Shown: positions 34,844 through 47,651, counted from the stretch's first letter. The stretch: 64,000 nt of DNA from Streptomyces poonensis (GCF_014650915.1 NZ_BMVW01000023.1:1-64000), one strand, 5' to 3'. Notes: generated by a model from the sequence alone, not told the origin. A program made the numbers and translations.

Positions 34844-36124
34844 GTGAAGGGTGACCGTCCGACGTTCGTACCGCAGGTCCCGGTGTCGTCCGCGCGCGTG
34901 CCGACCGGGCCGCGCTGGCTGCTGCCGTCGGCCCTCGCCGCCGCGCTCGACCCGGAGCGGCCCGGGACCTTCCGGCGCTCGGGCCGGCCCCGGCGCACCG
35001 TACGGGACTGGGCCGTCGACTTCACCGCCTTCTTCCTGGCCGTCGCCATCGGTATCACCGCCGCCGAGGAGTTGTCCCGGAACTCCGGCGTGCCCCACGC
35101 CCTGGCCGTCGCGGACCAGCTGATCGGTGCCCTCGCCTGTGCCGCGGTCTGGCTGCGCCGGCGCTGGCCGGTGGGACTGGCCCTGGCGATGCTGCCGGTC
35201 AGCGTGGTATCGGACACCGGGGGCGGCGCGACGCTGATCGCGTTCTTCTCGCTCGCCGTGCACCGTCCGTTCCGGTACACCGCCTGGATCGGGGGCGTCT
35301 CCCTCGCCCTCGTCCCGCTCTACTTCTGGTGGCGCCCCGAACCGGGGCTCCCCTTCCCGGCGGCCGTGTTCCTGTGGACGGTGATCAGCCTCGCGCTCTT
35401 CGGCTGGGGCCTGTTCGTCCGCTCCAAGCGACAGCTCATGCTGAGTCTGCGGGACCGGGCCCGGCGCGCCGAGACGGAGGCCGCGCTCCGGGCCGAGCAG
35501 GCGCAGCGGCTCGCGCGGGAGGCCATCGCGCGCGAGATGCACGACGTGCTCGCGCACCGTCTCACCCTGCTCAGCGTGCACGCGGGCGCCCTGGAGTTCC
35601 GGCCCGACGCGCCCCGCGAGGAGGTCGCCCGGGCGGCCGGCGTGATCAGGGAGAGCGCGCACGAGGCGCTGCAGGACCTGCGGGAGATCATCGGCGTGCT
35701 GCGCGCGGGCGACCCCGACGACGCCGGACGCCCCCAGCCGACGCTCGCCGCCCTCGGAACGCTGGTCACCGAGTCACGCGAGGCCGGTACGAAGGTCGTC
35801 CTCGACCACCGTGTCACCGACCCGGCCGCCGTGCCCGCCTCCGTCGGCCGCACCGCGTACCGCATCGTGCAGGAAGGCCTGACCAACGCCCGCAAGCACG
35901 CGCCCGGCGCGGAGGTCACCGTGTCCGTCGCGGGCGCCCCGGGCGACGGCCTCACCGTCGCGGTGCGCAACCCGGCGCCGCCCGGCGAGGTCCCGTCCGT
36001 CCCCGGCTCCGGTCAGGGACTCATCGGCCTGACCGAACGCGCCACGCTGGCGGGCGGCCGGCTGGAGCACGGGGCGACCGCGGACGGGGGCTTCGAGGTG
36101 CGGGCGTGGCTGCCGTGGGGCTGA
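34844..36124 (+). CDS. Sensor histidine kinase, NarL/DesK-type
   Basis: This is a 426-residue membrane sensor. Residues about 50-190 form several transmembrane segments with no large extracellular domain. The HisKA_3 phosphoacceptor is in REMHDVLAHRL near 230, followed by an HATPase domain with GLTNARKHAPGA near 350 and GQGLIGLTERA near 390. It would phosphorylate the response regulator 61 bases downstream. GTG 34844 was chosen as the first start with coding bias. The signal is unknown. Confidence 0.9.
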   Translation: MKGDRPTFVPQVPVSSARVPTGPRWLLPSALAAALDPERPGTFRRSGRPRRTVRDWAVDFTAFFLAVAIGITAAEELSRNSGVPHALAVADQLIGALACAAVWLRRRWPVGLALAMLPVSVVSDTGGGATLIAFFSLAVHRPFRYTAWIGGVSLALVPLYFWWRPEPGLPFPAAVFLWTVISLALFGWGLFVRSKRQLMLSLRDRARRAETEAALRAEQAQRLAREAIAREMHDVLAHRLTLLSVHAGALEFRPDAPREEVARAAGVIRESAHEALQDLREIIGVLRAGDPDDAGRPQPTLAALGTLVTESREAGTKVVLDHRVTDPAAVPASVGRTAYRIVQEGLTNARKHAPGAEVTVSVAGAPGDGLTVAVRNPAPPGEVPSVPGSGQGLIGLTERATLAGGRLEHGATADGGFEVRAWLPWG

Positions 36125-36185
36125 CGCCGTTGACGTGCCGGCATACCGAACCCCCTGTCACGCGCGCGTCATTACGGTAGGCCGC

Positions 36186-36857
36186 ATGACTGCGATCCGA
36201 CTGCTCCTGGTGGACGACGACCCCTTGGTGAGAGCCGGCCTGACCTTCATGCTGGGCGGCGCCGACGACATCGACATCGTCGGTGAGGCCGCCGACGGCG
36301 CCGAGGTCGAGGCACTCGTCGACCGCACCCGCCCGGATGTCGTCCTCATGGACATCCGGATGCCCACGGTCGACGGGCTCACGGCCACCGAACGGCTCCG
36401 CGGCCGCGCCGACGCTCCCCAGGTCGTCGTCCTCACCACCTTCCACGCCGACGAGCAGGTACTGCGGGCGCTCCGTGCGGGGGCGGCCGGGTTCCTCCTG
36501 AAGGACACCCCGCCCGCGGAACTCGTCGACGCCGTGCGCCGGATCGCGGCCGGCGACCCCGTGCTCTCGCCCACGGTCACCCGCCAGCTGATGGAGCACG
36601 CCGCCGGGAGCGGACCCGTGACCCGCCGCGCGGGCGCACGCGCGCGGATCACCCTCCTCAACGACCGTGAGCGCGAGGTCGCCGTCGCCGTGGGCCGCGG
36701 CGCCTCCAACGCCGAGATCGCCGCCGCCCTGTTCATGAGCGTCGCCACCGTCAAGACGCACGTCTCCCGCATCCTCGCCAAGCTCGGCCTCAACAACCGG
36801 GTGCAGATCGCGCTGCTGACGTACGACGCGGGGCTGCTGGAGGAGGACGGGCACTAG
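36186..36857 (+). CDS. NarL/FixJ-family response regulator
   Basis: This 223-residue regulator has a receiver domain (acidic pocket DDD near 9-11, phospho-Asp in VVLMDIRMP near 54, Lys in FLLKDTP near 104) and a LuxR helix-turn-helix (about 155-215, LNDREREVAVAVGRG to TVKTHVSRILAKL). It is the cognate partner of the kinase just upstream. Nearby P450 and GntR-type genes could be targets, but no binding site was recognised. Confidence 0.92.
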   Translation: MTAIRLLLVDDDPLVRAGLTFMLGGADDIDIVGEAADGAEVEALVDRTRPDVVLMDIRMPTVDGLTATERLRGRADAPQVVVLTTFHADEQVLRALRAGAAGFLLKDTPPAELVDAVRRIAAGDPVLSPTVTRQLMEHAAGSGPVTRRAGARARITLLNDREREVAVAVGRGASNAEIAAALFMSVATVKTHVSRILAKLGLNNRVQIALLTYDAGLLEEDGH

Positions 36858-36934
36858 CGGGGCGTCCCGGCCGTTGGACGGCATGGAGGCGTGCTGCGGG
36901 AAGCGCGTGCCGTCGGTGGCGAAGGGGGAGACGC

Positions 36935-38119
36935 ATGGGGGAGATCGTCGAACTGGGGGAGTACGGGACGAGGTTCACCGAGGACCCGCATCCGGTGTAC
37001 GCGGAGCTGCGCGCCCGCGGCCCGGTGCACCGTGTGCGGCTGCCGCCGCCGATGGCGCACCACGAGACGTGGCTGGTCGTCGGGTACGAGGAGGCGCGGG
37101 CGGCGCTCGCCGACGGCCGGCTGGCGAAGGACGTCTCGAAGACCGGCTTCACGCCGCTCGACGAGGAACTCATCGGCAAGTACCTGCTGGTCGCGGATCC
37201 GCCGCAGCACACGCGGCTACGGCGGCTGATCGCGCGCGAGTTCACCGGGCGGCGCGTGGAGCGGCTGCGGCCGCGGGTGCGGGAGATCACCGGCTCACTG
37301 CTCGACGCCATGCTGCCGCAGGGCCGCGCCGACCTCGTGGAGTCGTTCGCGTTCCCCCTGCCCATCACCGTCATCTGTGAGCTGCTGGGCGTACCCGAGC
37401 TCGACCGGAAGCTGTTCCGCGCGCTGTCGACGGAGACGGTGGCGCCGACGAGCGCGGAGAGCGAGCACGACGCGATCGTCCGGCTCGCCGCCTACCTGGA
37501 CGAGCTGATCGAGGACAAGCGGTGCTCCCCGCCCGCGGACGACCTGCTGAGCGACCTGATCCGCACGACGGACGAGGACGGCGACCGGCTGTCGGCGCGA
37601 GAGCTGCGCGGCATGGCCTACGTCCTGCTGTTAGCGGGCCACGAGACGACGGTCAACCTCATCGCGAACGGCGTGCACGCACTGCTCGCCCACCCCGGCC
37701 AGCTCGCCGCGCTGCGCGCCGACATGACCCTGCTCGACGGCGCGGTGGAGGAGATCCTGCGCTACGAGGGACCGGTGGAGAACGCCACGTTCCGCTATGC
37801 CGCCGAGCCGCTCGACATCGCCGGCACCGCCATCGCGGCGGGCGACCCGGTGATGATCGGCCTCACGGCCGCCGACCGCGACGGCACCCGCTTCCCGGCC
37901 CCCGACCGGTTCGACATCCGCCGCGCACCCCAGGGCCACCTCGCCTTCGGCCACGGCCTCCACTACTGCCTGGGCGCGCCGCTGGCCCGGCTGGAGGCCC
38001 GGATCGCCCTGCGTGCCCTGCTGGAGCGCTGCCCGGACCTGGCGCTGGACGGGCGGCCCGGGGACTGGCTGCCGGGGACGCTGATACGGGGGGTGCGGAG
38101 CCTGCCGGTGCGCTGGTGA
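36935..38119 (+). CDS. Cytochrome P450, CYP107-like, with a TTA codon
   Basis: This is a 394-residue P450. Seen: the I-helix LLAGHETT near residue 233, ExxR (EEILRY) near 272 and the heme loop FGHGLHYCLG near 340. Substrate unknown; the CYP107 group includes many secondary-metabolite hydroxylases. No ferredoxin is adjacent. The Leu codon at 37631-37633, inside the I-helix, is TTA, so translation needs the bldA tRNA. That ties this otherwise isolated gene to developmental timing. It could in principle act on the pentaene, but it is 12 kb away among conserved chromosomal genes. Confidence 0.9.
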   Translation: MGEIVELGEYGTRFTEDPHPVYAELRARGPVHRVRLPPPMAHHETWLVVGYEEARAALADGRLAKDVSKTGFTPLDEELIGKYLLVADPPQHTRLRRLIAREFTGRRVERLRPRVREITGSLLDAMLPQGRADLVESFAFPLPITVICELLGVPELDRKLFRALSTETVAPTSAESEHDAIVRLAAYLDELIEDKRCSPPADDLLSDLIRTTDEDGDRLSARELRGMAYVLLLAGHETTVNLIANGVHALLAHPGQLAALRADMTLLDGAVEEILRYEGPVENATFRYAAEPLDIAGTAIAAGDPVMIGLTAADRDGTRFPAPDRFDIRRAPQGHLAFGHGLHYCLGAPLARLEARIALRALLERCPDLALDGRPGDWLPGTLIRGVRSLPVRW

Positions 38120-38289
38120 GACGGTCGGTGACCGGGGGACGGACGCACGGCAGCCGTCCGGGCGCTTCGTTCGTCCACGCAACCCCTTGTTCGTCCGGGC
38201 GCCCTTTGCTCGCCCAGCCCTCCCTTGTTTGTCCGGACAATGTGACTGCACAGCTTCCCGTCAACCAGCACCGGAGCTACGCTCGGGCC

Positions 38290-39054
38290 GTGCCGAAACC
38301 AGAAGTGGACCAGACCGTCCCGCTCCAGCTCAGCGTCGACCGCAACAGCCCGGTCCCGCTGTACTTCCAGCTGTCCCAGCAGCTGGAGGCCGCGATCGAG
38401 CACGGCGTGCTGACCCCGGGCAGCCTCCTGGGCAACGAGATCGAGCTCGCGGGCCGCCTCGGCCTGTCCCGGCCGACCGTCCGTCAGGCCATCCAGTCCC
38501 TCGTCGACAAGGGCCTGCTGGTCCGCCGCCGCGGGGTCGGCACCCAGGTCGTGCACAGCCAGGTCAAGCGCCCGCTGGAGCTCAGCAGCCTGTACGACGA
38601 CCTGGAGGCGGCCGGCCAGCGCCCCGCGACCCAGGTGCTCGCGCACACCCACGTGCCCGCCACCGCCGAGGTCGCGGCCAGGCTCGGTGTGGGCGAGGGC
38701 AGCGAGGTGCGGTGCGTGGAGCGGCTGCGGCTGGCCCACGGCGAGCCGATGGCGTACCTGTGCAACTTCCTGCCCACCGGCCTGCTCGAGCTGGAGACCG
38801 GGCAGCTCGAGGCGACCGGCCTCTACCGGCTGATGCGCGCCGCGGGTATCACCCTGCACAGCGCCCGGCAGACCGTCGGTGCCCGCGCCGCCACCCCCGC
38901 CGAGGCCGAGCGGCTCGGCGAGCCCGCGGGCGCGCCCCTGCTCACCATGCAGCGCATCACGTACGACGACACGGGCCGCGCCGTGGAGTACGGCACGCAC
39001 ACGTACCGCGCCTCGCGCTACTCGTTCGAGTTCCAGCTCCTCGTCCGCTCGTGA
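38290..39054 (+). CDS. GntR family regulator, HutC subfamily
   Basis: This 254-residue protein has an N-terminal GntR winged helix (about 22-85; LGLSRPTVRQAIQSL is the recognition region) and a C-terminal UTRA ligand domain (about 100-250). HutC-type proteins sense sugars, amino acids or their phosphates. GTG 38290 is chosen because the frame upstream lies within the P450 gene and is not coding. It precedes a ROK kinase gene, which suggests sugar sensing. The upstream region has tracts such as TTGTTTGTCCGGACAA that could hold an operator (TTGT..ACAA). Confidence 0.9.
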   Translation: MPKPEVDQTVPLQLSVDRNSPVPLYFQLSQQLEAAIEHGVLTPGSLLGNEIELAGRLGLSRPTVRQAIQSLVDKGLLVRRRGVGTQVVHSQVKRPLELSSLYDDLEAAGQRPATQVLAHTHVPATAEVAARLGVGEGSEVRCVERLRLAHGEPMAYLCNFLPTGLLELETGQLEATGLYRLMRAAGITLHSARQTVGARAATPAEAERLGEPAGAPLLTMQRITYDDTGRAVEYGTHTYRASRYSFEFQLLVRS

Positions 39055-39214
39055 CGGGACTCACCGGTGCGCTCCTGACCTCGGTGCGCTCCTGATGGCG
39101 TGCTCCTGACCTCGGTGTGCTCCCGATGAGGCTCCCGCGCGCGTGCGTGCGTGTCGGTGACGTCGCGGGCGCCCCACGGCGCGCCTCGTGAGGGCGTAGG
39201 GCAGAATCGGCGCG

Positions 39215-40360
39215 ATGAGCACCTACCGCGACTTCACACACCGCGGCTCCGCCCGGGCCACCGTCCTGCGGACCGTGGGCACGCGCGAGCGCCGTTCGCA
39301 CCTGTCCGCGCCCCGCGTGCCCACGGTCGGCATCGACATCGGCGGTACGAAGGTGATGGCGGGCGTCGTAGACGCCGACGGCAACATCCTGGAGAAGCTC
39401 CGTACGGAGACGCCCGACAAGTCCAAGAGCCCCCAGGTCGTCGAGGACACCATCGTCGAGCTGGTCCTGGACCTCTCCGACCGGCACGACGTGCACGCCG
39501 TCGGCATCGGCGCGGCCGGCTGGGTCGACGCCGACCGCAACCGCGTCCTGTTCGCCCCCCACCTGTCCTGGCGCAACGAGCCCCTGCGCGACCGCCTCGC
39601 CGGCCGTCTCGCCGTCCCCGTCCTCGTCGACAACGACGCCAACGCCGCCGCCTGGGCCGAATGGCGCTTCGGCGCCGGCCGCGGCGAGGACCACCTCGTC
39701 ATGATCACGCTCGGCACCGGCATCGGCGGCGCCATCCTGGAGGACGGGCAGGTCAAGCGGGGCAAGTTCGGCGTCGCGGGCGAGTTCGGCCATATGCAGG
39801 TCGTGCCCGGCGGCCACCGTTGCCCGTGCGGCAACCGCGGCTGCTGGGAGCAGTACAGCTCCGGCAACGCGCTGGTCCGCGAGGCCAGGGAGCTGGCCGC
39901 CGCCGACTCGCCGGTGGCGTACGGGATCATCGAGCACGTCAAGGGCAACATCTCCGAGATCAGCGGCCCGATGATCACCGAGCTGGCCCGCGAGGGCGAC
40001 GCCATGTGCATCGAGCTGCTCCAGGACATCGGCCAGTGGCTCGGCGTCGGCATCGCCAACCTGGCCGCGGCCCTCGACCCGTCCTGCTTCGTGATCGGCG
40101 GCGGTGTCTCGGCGGCCGACGACCTGCTCATCGCCCCCGCCCGGGACGCCTTCCGGCGCCATCTGACCGGCCGCGGCTACCGCCCGGAGGCCCGGATCGC
40201 GCGCGCCCAGCTCGGCCCGGAGGCCGGCATGGTCGGTGCCGCTGACCTGGCCCGGCTCGTCGCCCGCCGCTTCCGCCGCGCCAACCGCCGCCGCGTGGAG
40301 CGCTACGAACGCTACGCGCGGTACGCGGAGACCCGCCGTACCACCCAGGACTCCGCATGA
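39215..40360 (+). CDS. ROK family sugar kinase (glucokinase-like)
   Basis: This is a 381-residue ROK protein. Seen: the ATP loop GIDIGGTKVMAG near residue 40, VDNDANAAAWAEW near 140 with the catalytic Asp, GTGIGGAI near 170 and the zinc motif CPCGNRGCWEQ near 206. No N-terminal helix-turn-helix is present, so it is a kinase, not a ROK repressor. The first 35 residues are an unusual basic extension. The C-terminus is Arg-rich. It overlaps the next gene by ATGA. Confidence 0.9.
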   Translation: MSTYRDFTHRGSARATVLRTVGTRERRSHLSAPRVPTVGIDIGGTKVMAGVVDADGNILEKLRTETPDKSKSPQVVEDTIVELVLDLSDRHDVHAVGIGAAGWVDADRNRVLFAPHLSWRNEPLRDRLAGRLAVPVLVDNDANAAAWAEWRFGAGRGEDHLVMITLGTGIGGAILEDGQVKRGKFGVAGEFGHMQVVPGGHRCPCGNRGCWEQYSSGNALVREARELAAADSPVAYGIIEHVKGNISEISGPMITELAREGDAMCIELLQDIGQWLGVGIANLAAALDPSCFVIGGGVSAADDLLIAPARDAFRRHLTGRGYRPEARIARAQLGPEAGMVGAADLARLVARRFRRANRRRVERYERYARYAETRRTTQDSA

Positions 40361-40947
40361 CCCCCACGACGCCCACCCTGCCGCGCCAGCCGTCGTCGCC
40401 GGAGGAGCCGTCCCGCCCGCCGGAGGACCGGCGCCACCGGATCCGGCGGCGGGCGCTGACCCTGCTGATCATCGTCCTGCTGATCGGCGTGCCCGCCGGC
40501 TACCTGGTGATCTCCGCCAACCAGAGCCGCGACAGCGGCCGGGACAAGGAGGAGAAGTACTCGGCGACCGGTCTCACCGCCGGCTGGCCCTCCCGCCTCC
40601 AGCGCCGCCTCTACCAGGTGCCCGTCCCCGGGTACTCGGCCGACGTCGCCTACTACGAGACGAACAACTGGAAGACCAGCCGCCTGTACGTGCAGTTCCT
40701 CACCAGCAACGAGGGCCTGGACCGGTTCCTCAGGAACATCGGTACGAGCACCGACGCACTGGAGGAGGACGAGATCGCCATCAGCGCCCGCGACCGGAAG
40801 ACCGTCCGCTGGGACTTCTCCGGCGAGGGCCCCTGGTTCGGGCTCGTCCACGAGCAGGAGAACCCGGCGCCGACGCACACCGTCGTCGTCAACCGGTCGA
40901 ACCCCAAGCACCCGATGGTGTACGTGGTGTCGCGGACGACGCCCTGA
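40357..40947 (+). CDS. Single-pass membrane protein of unknown function
   Basis: This 196-residue protein has a Pro-rich cytoplasmic start, one transmembrane helix (about 33-53, ALTLLIIVLLIGVPAGYL) and an outside domain of about 140 residues. No family function is recognised; such proteins follow ROK kinase genes in other Streptomyces. It is translationally coupled to the kinase by a 4-base overlap. Confidence 0.75.
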   Translation: MTPTTPTLPRQPSSPEEPSRPPEDRRHRIRRRALTLLIIVLLIGVPAGYLVISANQSRDSGRDKEEKYSATGLTAGWPSRLQRRLYQVPVPGYSADVAYYETNNWKTSRLYVQFLTSNEGLDRFLRNIGTSTDALEEDEIAISARDRKTVRWDFSGEGPWFGLVHEQENPAPTHTVVVNRSNPKHPMVYVVSRTTP

Positions 40948-41050
40948 CGCGGTGCCGCACCGGCCCCGGGGTCCGGGACCGATTGTCAGACCCCGCCCGT
41001 AGAGTCGAAGACGTCTGATCCGACTTGCCGGGCGGGAGGTGACCGGGCGT

Positions 41051-43974
<2,924 letters not shown>

Positions 43975-43978
<4 letters not shown>

Positions 43979-46020
43979 ACGGGACGGAGAAGCCGCGCGG
44001 CGGCGCGGAGCGCATGGCCGATGCGGACCGTCCGGCCAGTGCGGGCCGCCCGGCCGACGTCGCCCGCCGGGCGCTGCGGGACGCGCGGGAGCGGGCCGCC
44101 AGGGAGCGGGACGCGGAGGAGACACAGCCGCCCGCGGACCGGCCCGTCACGCCGGTCGCCCCTCCTGCCGCGTCCGAGCCGGACAGCGACGGGACGGTGT
44201 ACAAGGAGCCGGTGCCCGAGGAGCCGGTGGGCGGGAAGCCGGTGTCCCAGAAGCCGGTGCACGGGAAAGCGCGTCCGGGGGACGTGGCGCGGGAGGCGTT
44301 GCGGGCGGCGCGCGGCATGGGCGTGGAGGCGCCCGACGTCGAGTCGGCGCGGCAGGAGGCGCGTCCGGGCGACGTGGCACGGCAGGCCCTGCGGGCGGCG
44401 CGCGAGGTGGCCCGGGAGGCACGGACGGAGCAGGAGGGGGACGGAACCGGGCGGGCGCGCCCGGCAAGGGCCTCCGCGACGTCCCGTTCTGCCGATTCCG
44501 CGACGGCCCGTCCTGCCGGGGGCCGCGGCACCCGGCGCGAGACACCGGGGAACCGGGCCGAGGACCTACGGGCCCTGCTCGCGGGAGCCTTCGAGCTGCC
44601 TGCCGCCGACGGACGGGACGAGGGACGGGACGACGGACGGGAGACGCTCGCGGGCGACGCCCCGGAGCACGATGCGGAACGACACGTGGCGACCGGTACT
44701 TCTGCCGGTCAGGCGCCCGAATCCGGTGCGACGGGCTCAAGCCGTGTACCCCGCTCCATGGCCGCGCCCGCCCGCGACGGCGACCTGCGGCGCACCTTCG
44801 CCGCCTTCCCGCCGCGTCCCGGACACACGGAGCGGTTCGCGGAGACCTGGTGGGGCAACGCTTGGGTGGAGGCCCTGGAGGAGGGCGCCCTCGACGCGGC
44901 GCGGCTCGGGCGCGGACGGACGTACGCCCGGCAGGGGCACGTGGACGCGATCACGGTCACCCCCGGCCTCGTCCTCGGCTATGTGCAGGGCAGCAGGGCA
45001 CGGCCGTACCGCACCCAGGTCCGGCTGCGGACGCTCTCCGACGCCGACTGGGAGCGCTTCCTGGACGCGGCGGCCGAACGGCCCGGTCACATCGCCGCGC
45101 TGCTCGACAAGGAGATGCCCCACTCCCTCGCCGAGTGCGGGGTACGGCTGCTGCCCGGCCCCGGCGACCTGGAACCGAGCTGCAGCTGCCCCGACCGCGG
45201 CCACCCCTGCAAGCACGCGGCCGCGCTGTGCTACCAGACGGCCCGGCTGCTGGACGAGGACCCCTTCGTCCTGCTCCTCCTGCGCGGCCGCGGCGAGCGC
45301 GAACTGCTCGACGCGCTGTCCCGGCGGAGCGCCGCCCGTGCGGCACGCGCCGCCCAGGACGAGGATCCGGCGCCCCTGCCCGGCGTACGGGCCCGCGACG
45401 CCCTGGCCAAGCGCCCGCTCCCGCCGCTGCCGGCACCGCTGCCCCCGCCCCCGCACCCGGAACAGCCCCCGGTATACCCGGGCGCGCCGGGCGGCCCCGA
45501 CCCGTTCGCCCTGGACCAGCTGGCCACCGACGCGGCCGCCCGCGCGCACGCGCTGCTCACCACCGGCCGTGACCCGGTCGCCGACCTCACGCTCTGGCAG
45601 GACGCGGTACGGCTCGCCGCCGCCCGCCCCGGTTCCGGACTCACCGCAGCCACCCGCGCCCTCTACTCCTCCCTCGCCTCCGCCACCGGCCGCGCCCCGG
45701 CCGACCTGGCCCGCGCGGTGGCCGCGTGGCGTCAGGGCGGGCCGGACGGGCTCGCGGTCCTCGAAGAGCCCTGGGACCCGCCGGCGGGCCGCTTCGACCG
45801 CGCGCGGCCGCTCCTCCGGGCCGCCGACCTCCCCGCTTTCCGCCCCTGGCGCAACCGCCTCACCCACCCCCACGGCCATGTCCAGCTCCGCCTGGGCCGC
45901 GACGGCCTGTGGTACCCCTACGAGTCGGAGCCGGACCGCGACGACTGGTGGCCCCGCGGCACCCCCGACCCGGACCCGGTGGGCGCCCTCACGGGCCTGG
46001 GCGCGACGGACGACTTCTGA
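43975..46020 (+). CDS. SWIM zinc-finger protein, partner of the SNF2 helicase
   Basis: This is a 681-residue protein. Residues about 1-260 are low-complexity and contain three copies of an RPxDVARxALRxAR motif (near 22, 102 and 127) that looks helical and basic. The folded part follows, with the SWIM zinc motif CSCPDRGHPCKHA near 403 (CxC...CxH). SWIM domains bind DNA or protein. Translation is coupled to the helicase gene by a 4-base overlap. The C-terminal third is Pro/Ala-rich with WxxPRGTPDPDP. Confidence 0.88.
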
Positions 46021-46052
46021 GCGAGCTGTCCACGGCGCGAGGCGGTGGGGCG

Positions 46053-46199
46053 GTGGGTGAGACGCGGCCGCCCGTCCTCCGGTACCGCCTGGACGGTCCG
46101 GAGGACACCCCGGTCGTCATCGTTCCCGTCACGTCAGGTTGGTGCCGATGGTGGCCGGGGCGTGCTGAGCGGTGGGGGCATGGACACCGTCGCCGGTGA
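46053..46199 (+). pseudogene. Cut-off start of an alpha/beta hydrolase (enol-lactonase-like)
   Basis: GTG 46053 opens a frame whose first 26 or so residues (RPPVLRYRLDGPEDTPVVIV) read like the N-terminus of 3-oxoadipate enol-lactonase-type hydrolases. At about 46130 the sequence changes abruptly to the antisense of the neighbouring secreted-protein gene, and the frame runs out at 46199. The rest of the hydrolase is absent. This marks a deletion or insertion breakpoint at the right edge of the conserved chromosomal block. Confidence 0.5.
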
Positions 46200-46563
46200 A
46201 CACGGCCTCATACCCCGCGGCGATCTCCTTGAGGGTCTGGAGGCCGTAGTTCTCCGCCCCGTTGCACCTGGCCCAGCCGTGCCGGTCGGTGTCGGCTTGG
46301 CACAGGGCGTAGCCCCCGCCGTAGAAGTCGATCCGCCGGCCGACGACCGGTTCGCCTGTGTCCGCCTCGGTCAGTTTCGCCTTCAGGCTGACGTACGGAG
46401 TCGGCAGCAGGCTGATCGATGTGGTCGACATCCACAGGATGGTCTGCTTCTGGTGATCCGGGGATTCTTTCCGGTCATCTCCCTGGTGCGCGGCACCGGT
46501 TCCGGCGAGCAGCATGACCGCGGCAGCGGCGCAGCCCACGACAGTGAGCGTCTTCTTCATCAT
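46129..46563 (-). CDS. Secreted Ig-like domain protein, intact copy
   Basis: This 144-residue protein has a Sec signal peptide (about 1-27, ending in GTGAAHQ) and one domain of about 100 residues that looks like a bacterial Ig-like fold (KAKLTEADTGEPVVGRRI, then GWARCNG). The two Cys near residues 89 and 100 could pair. The function is unknown. A second, decayed copy lies directly upstream in the same direction (46669-47105), so this is one half of a tandem duplication. The gene end coincides with the cut-off hydrolase. Confidence 0.7.
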   Translation of the reverse strand: MMKKTLTVVGCAAAAVMLLAGTGAAHQGDDRKESPDHQKQTILWMSTTSISLLPTPYVSLKAKLTEADTGEPVVGRRIDFYGGGYALCQADTDRHGWARCNGAENYGLQTLKEIAAGYEAVFTGDGVHAPTAQHAPATIGTNLT

Positions 46564-46668
46564 GAGGTTCCTTCCCTGTACGGGTTCCGCCCTCCGGGGC
46601 AGAGGCCGGCCCGGGAAGGTGGCACCCGGACCGGCCTCTGCCCCGCCCGCAGGCGCAGGGGGTTCGGC

Positions 46669-47105
46669 CTAGAGCGGTGCGTTGGTGCCGATGGTGGCCG
46701 GGGCGTGCTGAGCGGTGGGGGCATAGACACCGTCGCCGGTGAACACGGCCTCATACCCCGCGGCGATCTCCTTGAGGGTCTGGGGGCCATAGTTCTCCGC
46801 CCCGTTGACCTCGCCCAGCCCTGCCGGTCGGTGCTGGCCTGACAGATGGCGTAGCCCCCGCCGTAGAAGTCGATCCGCCGGCCGACGATCGGCTTGCCCG
46901 TGTGTGCCTCGGTCAGCTTCGTCCGGAACATCACGGACGGTGTCGGCAGCAGGCTGACCGAGGTCGTCGACATCGACAGCATGGTCTGCTTCCGGTAGTC
47001 CGGGGACTCGTTGGAGCCGTCTCCCTGGTGTGCGGCACCGGTTCCGGCGAGCAGCATGACCGCGGCAGCGGCGCAGCCGACCACGGTGACCATCTACCTC
47101 AACAT
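46669..47105 (-). pseudogene. Decayed tandem copy of the secreted Ig-like protein
   Basis: This copy matches the intact gene along its whole length but carries two lesions. Codon 4 is TAG (47094-47096), followed at once by an ATG that could restart translation. One base is missing near 46807-46811 (GTTGACC against GTTGCACC in the intact copy), which shifts the frame after GWAR. Repairing both gives a 145-residue protein ending at 46669, one residue longer than the intact copy. A shifted frame that stays open to 46560 is an artefact of the deletion. Confidence 0.85.
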
Positions 47106-47313
47106 CGTGAGGTTGCCCTTCTGTGCAGGTTCCGTCCCGGGGCGGACCGCTCTGGGATCAGTGAGATCGCCCACCCAGTTCATGTGCGGCCGACTCCCTC
47201 TTCGGGGCGGCGCCGGGCAGACAAGCAGCTAACCCTCCCGTCCGCTTGTCGGTCACGCGAGGGAGAAAACCCAGATGAACACACAGGCTGACCCGAGTCC
47301 GAGCCCGTCACAC

Positions 47314-47337
47314 GATGAGGTGACGTGATGAGGTGAC
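47314..47337. repeat. Two direct copies of GATGAGGTGAC
   Basis: An 11-base unit occurs at 47314-47324 and 47327-47337, 13 bases apart, with a third partial copy (GAGGTGAG) nearby. It lies in a gene-free stretch. It could be a small duplication or an integration scar. Confidence 0.6.
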
Positions 47338-47651
47338 GCCAAGAGGTGAGGGGGCAACGCCTCACGCGCTGCGGCCTCTCCGAGCTGCCGGTTGCTGCCG
47401 GACGTGGCCAGGGCGCGCGGGTTCCAGTCACCCGGCAGGCAGGGCGGGGCCGCTGCCCGGACGCGCGGGCGGGGTGCCGGCCGGATGTTTCGACTGTCCT
47501 GATCCGCACCTGTGCCCGGCTCGGCGGTGACCGCGGCGACGGTGATGACGTCCCTGGAGCGTCCGGTGCCTGGAATGCCTCGTCGTCCGAGAGGTCCTCC
47601 ACCTGGCCACACGCGCTCGCCCCCTGCTATAGGGCGTCCGTGTGAGACGGC

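Noticed and set aside
36935..38119. This P450 as the C14 hydroxylase that would make the product pentamycin
   Set aside because: It looks CYP107-like, lies 12 kb from the cluster among conserved chromosomal genes and has no pentaene gene beside it.
47180..47612. Possible leader-like small protein (starts such as EDLSDDEAF) downstream of the operon A P450
   Set aside because: The strong hairpin at 47652 separates it from the operon, there is no good ribosome binding site, and the rest is Pro/Arg-rich with poor codon bias.
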